From CADEEX01 sp040081555 (GTDB taxonomy: Bacteria > Acidobacteriota > Vicinamibacteria > Vicinamibacterales > CAVVIG01), in contig JBEBGG010000041.1 in assembly GCA_040081555.1 (NCBI GenBank), positions 1 to 26,684 of the forward strand: 26,684 nt of DNA, read 5' to 3'. The notes under the pieces were generated by a model. That model was not told the DNA's origin, did no database searches, and saw only the letters and a list, made by a program, of their open reading frames with translations. This document shows positions 22,292 to 26,684 of the stretch, piece by piece (within the stretch, counting starts at the first letter, position 1; each line of letters begins with the position of its first letter). The translations under genes were made by a program, and so were the position numbers.

Positions 22292-23928
22292 GATCCTTCG
22301 ACTGGGCGGTCGTCATCGTCTACCTCACCTACGTCGTCGTCGATGGTTTGCGACGCTCCAAGGGAAACGACAAGGTCGAGGGCTACTTTCTCGGGAACCG
22401 ATCGCTGCCCTGGTGGACGGTCGGGCTCTCTGTGATGGCGACGCAAATCAGCGCCATCACGCTGGTCGGCACCACGGGCCAGGGATACGCCACCGGTCTT
22501 CGCTTCGTGCAGTCCTACTTCGGTCTGCCGCTGGCGATGATCATTCTGTCGCTGACCGTTGTGCCGTTCTTCACACGGGCCCGCGTCTTTACGGCCTACG
22601 AGTATTTGGAGCAGCGCTTCGACGTGCGCACTCGCACGGCGACGAGCTTTCTCTTCTTGGTGGGCCGGGCCTTGTCGCTCGGCGTGACGATGGCGGCGCC
22701 GGCCGTGGTGTTGTCGACGATTCTCGACTGGAGCATTCCGACGACCGTGCTGGCGCTGGCTGTGCCGATGGTGCTCTACACCAGCATTGGCGGCGTCCAG
22801 GCAGTGGCGTGGACCGACGTCAAGCAGATGGTCATCATTGTCACCAGCCTGTTTGCCGCCGTCGGCGTTTTGATCTACGGCATCATGCACGACGTTGGAA
22901 TGGGGCAGGCCATGCGGATTGCCGGCGCCACCGGACGGCTGACGGCGATCGACCTACGCTTCGATCCTCGAGAGACCTACACGCTATGGTCAGGGCTGCT
23001 CGGCGGACTGTTCCTGCATCTCTCGTACTTTGGGTGTGACCAGAGTCAGGTGCAACGCTACCTCGCGGCCAAGTCGATTGACGAAGGCCGCCACTCGCTG
23101 ATGATGAGCGCGTTTGTCAAAATCCCACTGCAATTGCTCGTCCTCGGGACGGGGGCGCTGGTGTTTGTCTTCTACGTGTTCGTCACGCCGCCGATGCTTT
23201 TCAATCACACGCACGACGCGCAGATTGCGTCGAGCGCGCGGGCGGGCGAGTACGCCGGTCTTCAGCAGCAGTTTGACGAGGCGTTCACAGCACGCCGCGC
23301 CGCCGCAACGGTCGACGATGAGGCGGGGTTTGTTGCTGCCGACCGCCGGGTGCAGAGCATTCGTGCGCAGGCCATGCAGCTGGTGAAGGATACGACCGGC
23401 GATGCGAGGTATACCGACGTCAACTATGTGTTCCCGACGTTCATCACGACGATGATGCCGATGGGGCTGGCCGGGCTGATGATTGCCGCGATGTTCGCGG
23501 CGGCCATGTCGGCCTCATCGGGCGAGCTGAGCGCGCTGTCGTCGGCGACGGTGATCGATTTCTACCGTCGTCTCTTTGTCAGGAACGCCACAGACGCGCA
23601 CTACCTCCGGGTGTCGAAAATCGCGACGGCCGGGTGGGGACTCTTCGCGTGTGTCGTCGCGCTCTACGCGTCGAACCAGGGGTCGCTCATCGAAGTCGTG
23701 AATCGCTACGGCTCGTTCTTCTACGGGTCGATTCTCGGCGTGTTCATTCTCGCCATCATGACCAAGCGCGCCAACGGTGTCGGCGCGTTCTACGGACTGG
23801 TGGCGGGCATGGTCGTGGTGCTGACCGTTGCCTTCACGACGCCAATCGCGTTTCTCTGGCACAACCTGATTGGGGCGGCGGTCGTGTTCGTGGTGGGTCT
23901 TACCGTCAGCTCGTTGTCGCGCCAGTAA
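22288..23928 (+). CDS. Sodium:solute symporter (SSS family) with large extramembrane loop insert
   Basis: A 546-aa inner-membrane Na+-coupled symporter with the LeuT-type core. Family features: EGYFLGNRSLPWW (31-43), the unwound first core helix SVMATQISAITLVGTTGQGY (48-67), TSIGGVQAVAWTDVKQ (165-180), and the Na2-site region AMSASSGELSALSS (406-419) with candidate ligands S408, S410 and S411. Between about residues 302 and 382 a charged, Ala/Arg/Glu/Gln-rich ~80-residue segment is inserted in a loop between spans; it looks helical and is probably extracytoplasmic. The substrate is unknown; coupling to an argininosuccinate lyase-family enzyme suggests an amino acid or dicarboxylate-derived compound. 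The start overlaps the microprotein stop (ATGA). Confidence 0.94.
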   Translation: MRSFDWAVVIVYLTYVVVDGLRRSKGNDKVEGYFLGNRSLPWWTVGLSVMATQISAITLVGTTGQGYATGLRFVQSYFGLPLAMIILSLTVVPFFTRARVFTAYEYLEQRFDVRTRTATSFLFLVGRALSLGVTMAAPAVVLSTILDWSIPTTVLALAVPMVLYTSIGGVQAVAWTDVKQMVIIVTSLFAAVGVLIYGIMHDVGMGQAMRIAGATGRLTAIDLRFDPRETYTLWSGLLGGLFLHLSYFGCDQSQVQRYLAAKSIDEGRHSLMMSAFVKIPLQLLVLGTGALVFVFYVFVTPPMLFNHTHDAQIASSARAGEYAGLQQQFDEAFTARRAAATVDDEAGFVAADRRVQSIRAQAMQLVKDTTGDARYTDVNYVFPTFITTMMPMGLAGLMIAAMFAAAMSASSGELSALSSATVIDFYRRLFVRNATDAHYLRVSKIATAGWGLFACVVALYASNQGSLIEVVNRYGSFFYGSILGVFILAIMTKRANGVGAFYGLVAGMVVVLTVAFTTPIAFLWHNLIGAAVVFVVGLTVSSLSRQ

Positions 23929-24162
23929 CGCCGCCGCACGCTTCTTCCCACTCGCACGCCGCTGCGCACGTCTGCGCCCGCTCCTGGTTCCTACCGCCAA
24001 CGCTCGAGCCGCGTTCACTTTCAGGACCCGGCTTACGGATTTGAGCGAAGGCTCGCCTCTCCCTCGGCAGTGCAGATGTTGACAAGTCGCTGCCCCGCAT
24101 CGAGTTAACGCCGATTTGTGGGCGCGGGTGGAACTGGTGCGGCCCTTGCGCTGTGTGAGGGC
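23929..24162. other. Intergenic region between the symporter and the pseudopilin cluster
   Basis: 234 bases with no supportable gene. It should hold the symporter terminator and the pseudopilin-operon promoter. A perfect -35 hexamer TTGACA occurs at 24079-24084 but no good -10 follows at 16-18 bases, and no strong stem plus T-run is visible. Confidence 0.4.
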
Positions 24163-24732
24163 ATGAAGATACGACGGTCGTTGCGGGGGCAGGGCGGCTT
24201 CTCGCTGGTCGAGACCATGCTGGTCCTCGGGATCATGTCCGTCGTCGCGGGCATGGCGACGATGACGATGACGAATGCGCGCCCGGCGATGAAGGCCGAC
24301 GGTGGCATGCGCGTCGTCATGGCACAGATGCGCACCGCGCGCGAACTGGCCATCACGCAGCGCCGGTACATGCGCGTCACGTTTACCGATCCGAACAAAA
24401 TCGAGATCATCCGGGAGGAGGTTCCAGGGCCTGGCACCACCACTATCGGCTCGGTCCTCATCGAAGGGGGCGTCAGCTACGCCCTGCTGACCGGGGTCCC
24501 AGACACGCCAGACGCGTTTGGCAAGGACGCCGCCATCGCCTTTGGCACCGTCTCGAACATCAAGTTCTCTCCTGACGGCACCCTCGTCAATCAGGACGGT
24601 GCATCACTCAATGGCAGCGTGTTCCTTGCCATCCCCTCTGCCAGCGTCTCTGCGCGCGCCGTCACCGTGCTTGGGTCGACCGGACGCATTCGAGGCTACC
24701 GGTGGGATGGCAGAAATTGGAAGCTGGTGTAG
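24163..24732 (+). CDS. GspH/FimT family pseudopilin
   Basis: A 189-aa type IV pilin-like protein. A short basic leader (MKIRRSLRGQGG) is followed by the prepilin cleavage and N-methylation site G12/F13 with the conserved glutamate E17 at mature position +5 (FSLVETM), then the hydrophobic N-terminal helix (~13-38) and a beta-rich globular domain. Segments such as RTARELAITQRRYMRVTF and the C-terminal STGRIRGYRWDGRNW are typical of the GspH/FimT domain. These minor pilins prime assembly of type IV pili or type II secretion pseudopili; FimT relatives can bind DNA, but nothing here proves that. The start ATG 24163 has GAGG upstream; an upstream GTG (24118) would put 15 non-leader residues first. 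The next gene follows after two bases. Confidence 0.88.
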   Translation: MKIRRSLRGQGGFSLVETMLVLGIMSVVAGMATMTMTNARPAMKADGGMRVVMAQMRTARELAITQRRYMRVTFTDPNKIEIIREEVPGPGTTTIGSVLIEGGVSYALLTGVPDTPDAFGKDAAIAFGTVSNIKFSPDGTLVNQDGASLNGSVFLAIPSASVSARAVTVLGSTGRIRGYRWDGRNWKLV

Positions 24733-24734
24733 TC

Positions 24735-25280
24735 ATGCCGAAATCGTCGGAACAGGGATTCTCGCTCGTTGAAGTGATGTTCGCGCTCGGGGTGTTGACG
24801 ACCGGTGTGCTCGGCGCGGCCGCCGTGTTGTCGGCCGGTATGCAGAATCTTGGCACCGCACCAGGCGACGTCATCGTGACGCAGAAGGCGACTCAGGCCA
24901 TCGAGGCGGTGTTTGCGGCGCGCGACTCACACAAATTGAAGTGGGACAAGATTCGTAACGTCCAGGGTGCCTCGGGCTCAGACAACGGCGTATTCCTGGA
25001 CGGCCCCCAGCCGCTGACGACGGCGGGCAGTGATGGTCTCGTCAACACCGCAGACGATTCCACCGCGATCGAGAGCATTCCCAGCCCTGGCGCCGACAAG
25101 ATCTTCAACACCGAAGACGACAAGAATGTGACGCTGACCAACTACACGCGCGAGATCGCGATACGCGATGTCACGGGTGAAGGTGGCCAGCTGCGCTCCA
25201 TCACCGTCACGCTCACCTACAAGGTTGGCACGGCGACTCGTACCTACGCCCTTTCCACCTACATTTCGGCATATTCGTAG
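24735..25280 (+). CDS. PilV-like minor pseudopilin
   Basis: A 181-aa prepilin-like protein. The leader MPKSSEQG is cut at G8/F9; the mature end FSLVEVMFALGVL has E13 at +5 and runs into the hydrophobic helix. The globular part has a twice-repeated 11-residue motif, G-S-D-G-L-V-N-T-A-D-D (98-108) and G-A-D-K-I-F-N-T-E-D-D (119-129), an Asp-rich pattern that suggests calcium-binding loops, then a beta-rich end (LRSITVTLTYKVG). It lies two bases after the GspH-like gene and seven bases before the PilW-like gene, so the cluster is one operon. Assignment to PilV (rather than GspI) is by position and the FSLVEVM start; both belong to the same minor-pilin group. Confidence 0.85.
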   Translation: MPKSSEQGFSLVEVMFALGVLTTGVLGAAAVLSAGMQNLGTAPGDVIVTQKATQAIEAVFAARDSHKLKWDKIRNVQGASGSDNGVFLDGPQPLTTAGSDGLVNTADDSTAIESIPSPGADKIFNTEDDKNVTLTNYTREIAIRDVTGEGGQLRSITVTLTYKVGTATRTYALSTYISAYS

Positions 25281-25287
25281 AACCATC

Positions 25288-26391
25288 ATGCGAAGACTAT
25301 TCCGCGAAGACGGTCTCTCGGTCACGGAACTGCTCATCAGCACAACGATCATGTTGACGCTGATCGGGTCGGCGCTGACGACGTTTCAGAACGCCGTTCT
25401 CGTGAACGACACCGCCTCACAAATGGGCGATGCCAACCAGAATCTGAGAGCCGGCGTGAACCAGATGGTCAAGGATTTCATGCAGGCGGGTCGGATCATC
25501 GGACCTGAGGGCATTCCGATTCCCAACGGCAGCGGCGCGGTGGCGGTGACCCGGCCCGCCCCGCCAGCCCAGACCATGACGTTCAACGTCGCGACGACGA
25601 CGAATCTGCCAGACATCACGACGGGCTATCTGCTCGGGCCCACCGTCAATGGCACCAGAAGTGACATCGTGACATTGATGACCATCGACGCGTTCATGCC
25701 GGTCATCGAGACCCCACCGACCGGCGGTACCGATCCAAACGAGGGTGTGATCGACCCCGCCGGCGCCTTTGTGACGCTACCCGCCAACTCGATCTGGCTG
25801 ATCGGGGATCCGGCCAACGATACGCCGGCGATGAACGTCGGCGATCTGGTGATGTTCAAGAACCCGCGCGGCATGGCGATTCAGACCGTGACCCGCAAGG
25901 ACTCGACGCACCTCTACTTCGACGCCAGTGACTGGTTCAACTTCAACCAGCGTAGTGCCGCGCAGGGCACGATCATGCAGATCAAGGACACCCCGAGCAC
26001 GGCCACGGCATGGACGGAGAAGACCTCGCTGTTCCGCGCCATGATGGTCACCTACTACGTCGACAGCGTCACGACGCCAGGTGCGCCGCGCTTGGTGCGG
26101 CAGGTCAATAACTTCCTTCCGCAAGCGCTGGCCGGTGTGGTCGAGGATCTCGACCTGACCTACGACCTGGTGGACGGCGTCAACAACCCGTCAGACATCC
26201 CGTCCCTGCCCTACACCGATACGACGGCCGGGGTGACCTATACGGCCAACCAGATTCGGAAGGTCAACATTCACGTCGGCGTGCGCTCGGAGGCGATCTC
26301 GCGTCCGTCGCTTGACTACATCCGCAACCACATTACGACTGCGGTCGATGTTCGCAGCCTGGCGAGCATCGACAACTACATCTCGCAGTAA
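25288..26391 (+). CDS. PilW-like minor pseudopilin
   Basis: A 367-aa prepilin-like protein. The leader MRRLFREDG ends at G9; the mature N-terminus LSVTELLISTTIML keeps the +5 glutamate (E14), although +1 is Leu rather than Phe. The helix continues to about residue 55 with QNLRAGVNQMVKDFMQAGRI, typical of PilW. The large globular region (about 60-340) is Thr/Pro/Asp-rich, with VNIHVGVRSEAISRP near the end, similar to PilW/GspJ C-termini. The frame is open upstream to 25168 inside the PilV-like gene, but the ATG at 25288 gives a proper leader. The PilX-like gene starts five bases after the stop. Confidence 0.85.
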   Translation: MRRLFREDGLSVTELLISTTIMLTLIGSALTTFQNAVLVNDTASQMGDANQNLRAGVNQMVKDFMQAGRIIGPEGIPIPNGSGAVAVTRPAPPAQTMTFNVATTTNLPDITTGYLLGPTVNGTRSDIVTLMTIDAFMPVIETPPTGGTDPNEGVIDPAGAFVTLPANSIWLIGDPANDTPAMNVGDLVMFKNPRGMAIQTVTRKDSTHLYFDASDWFNFNQRSAAQGTIMQIKDTPSTATAWTEKTSLFRAMMVTYYVDSVTTPGAPRLVRQVNNFLPQALAGVVEDLDLTYDLVDGVNNPSDIPSLPYTDTTAGVTYTANQIRKVNIHVGVRSEAISRPSLDYIRNHITTAVDVRSLASIDNYISQ

Positions 26392-26396
26392 GGACC

Positions 26397-26684
26397 ATGA
26401 CGACCATGCGCAGCAACACGGCCAACGAACACGGAATGGCGATGATCACGACGCTGCTCGTGATGATGCTGATGTCTGCCTTGCTCGTCGGTTTCACCGC
26501 GGTGGTGATGAGCGATCAGCGATATCGCTTCATCGATCGGGATCGCAATCAGGCGTTCTACGGTGCCAGCGCCGGCGTCGAGAAAATGACGGCCGATCTC
26601 GGCAACCTGTTTCTCGGGCACGTCGCACCGACCAACGCGCAGCTCGCGGCCCTGACGGTGAACAAGCCGGTGATCGACAATATT
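26397..26684 (+). CDS. PilX-like minor pilin N-terminal part (3' truncated by window end)
   Basis: An open frame from ATG 26397 (behind a TAAGGA ribosome site that overlaps the PilW-like stop) runs to the last base of the window, 96 codons. The product begins MTTMRSNTANEHGMAMITTL, then a hydrophobic helix (to about residue 38) and continues SDQRYRFIDRDRNQAFYGAS with AGVEKM, the layout of the PilX_N domain: a G(M/x)A start, a helix, then an AxxxAxxGxE-type segment. Unlike the three preceding pilins, the +5 glutamate is absent, as is usual in PilX/GspK-type proteins placed at the pilus tip. ATG 26406 is an alternative start. The rest of the gene lies beyond the window. Confidence 0.8.
   Translation, partial: MTTMRSNTANEHGMAMITTLLVMMLMSALLVGFTAVVMSDQRYRFIDRDRNQAFYGASAGVEKMTADLGNLFLGHVAPTNAQLAALTVNKPVIDNI

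Noticed and set aside
24042..24056. Hairpin (GAGC-GAAG-GCTC) as a terminator for the symporter gene
   Set aside because: The stem is only four base pairs and is not followed by a T-run.
24079..24110. Complete sigma70 promoter for the pseudopilin cluster
   Set aside because: TTGACA at 24079-24084 is a perfect -35, but the hexamers 16-19 bases downstream match the -10 consensus poorly, so only the -35-like site can be stated.

Overview
The window looks like a chromosomal segment of a GC-rich, aerobic, diderm bacterium, most likely an Acidobacteriota member (Vicinamibacteria-like). This is inferred from gene content and protein style: an Alternative Complex III-caa3 respiratory operon, a DUF4159 protein, S9 and M61 secreted peptidases, an SSS symporter with a long loop insert, and a block of type IV-like pseudopilins. 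I cannot confirm taxonomy from sequence alone. I saw no rRNA, tRNA, CRISPR array, insertion sequence or prophage gene.

Left edge (1-2756): the 3' end of a DUF4159 gene on the + strand converges on two minus-strand ion-transport genes. These are a KirBac-type inward-rectifier K+ channel and a CitMHS_2/ArsB-NhaD superfamily antiporter. A 10-bp stem plus U-tract terminator (2866-2894) and a separate 17-bp perfect inverted repeat (2851-2867) separate them from the respiratory operon upstream.

Core (2941-15296, all minus strand): one tightly packed 12-gene operon, read right to left: actA, actB, actC, actD, actE, actF, a 154-aa membrane-anchored accessory gene, a SCO copper chaperone, then caa3 oxidase subunits II (with fused cytochrome c), I, III and IV. 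Every junction is a 1-13 nt overlap or a gap of at most 7 nt. The products would oxidise (mena)quinol, pass electrons through the ActB Fe-S clusters and ActA/ActE hemes, and reduce O2 at the caa3 oxidase, probably as a supercomplex. Subunit I carries the A2-type YSHPAV motif instead of the helix-VI glutamate. Upstream of actA a candidate promoter (15405-15434) has a TTGTGAA-type palindrome in its spacer, resembling Rex or CRP/FNR operators. No heme A synthesis genes are in the window.

Middle (15447-20662): a secreted S9 prolyl-oligopeptidase-like peptidase (minus) is divergent from a + strand run: an eight-cysteine zinc-ribbon protein, a double-CxxC protein disulfide oxidoreductase-like protein, and a secreted M61 glycyl-aminopeptidase-like PDZ protein.

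Right (20709-23928): an argininosuccinate lyase-family enzyme, a previously unlisted 42-aa single-span membrane microprotein and an SSS-family sodium:solute symporter are fused by TGATG and ATGA stop/start overlaps. The microprotein is the best candidate here for something undescribed: by position it could be a small symporter subunit. Right edge (24163-end): four consecutive pseudopilin-like genes (GspH/FimT, PilV-like, PilW-like, and a PilX-like gene cut by the window end), a minor-pilin assembly-tip module.
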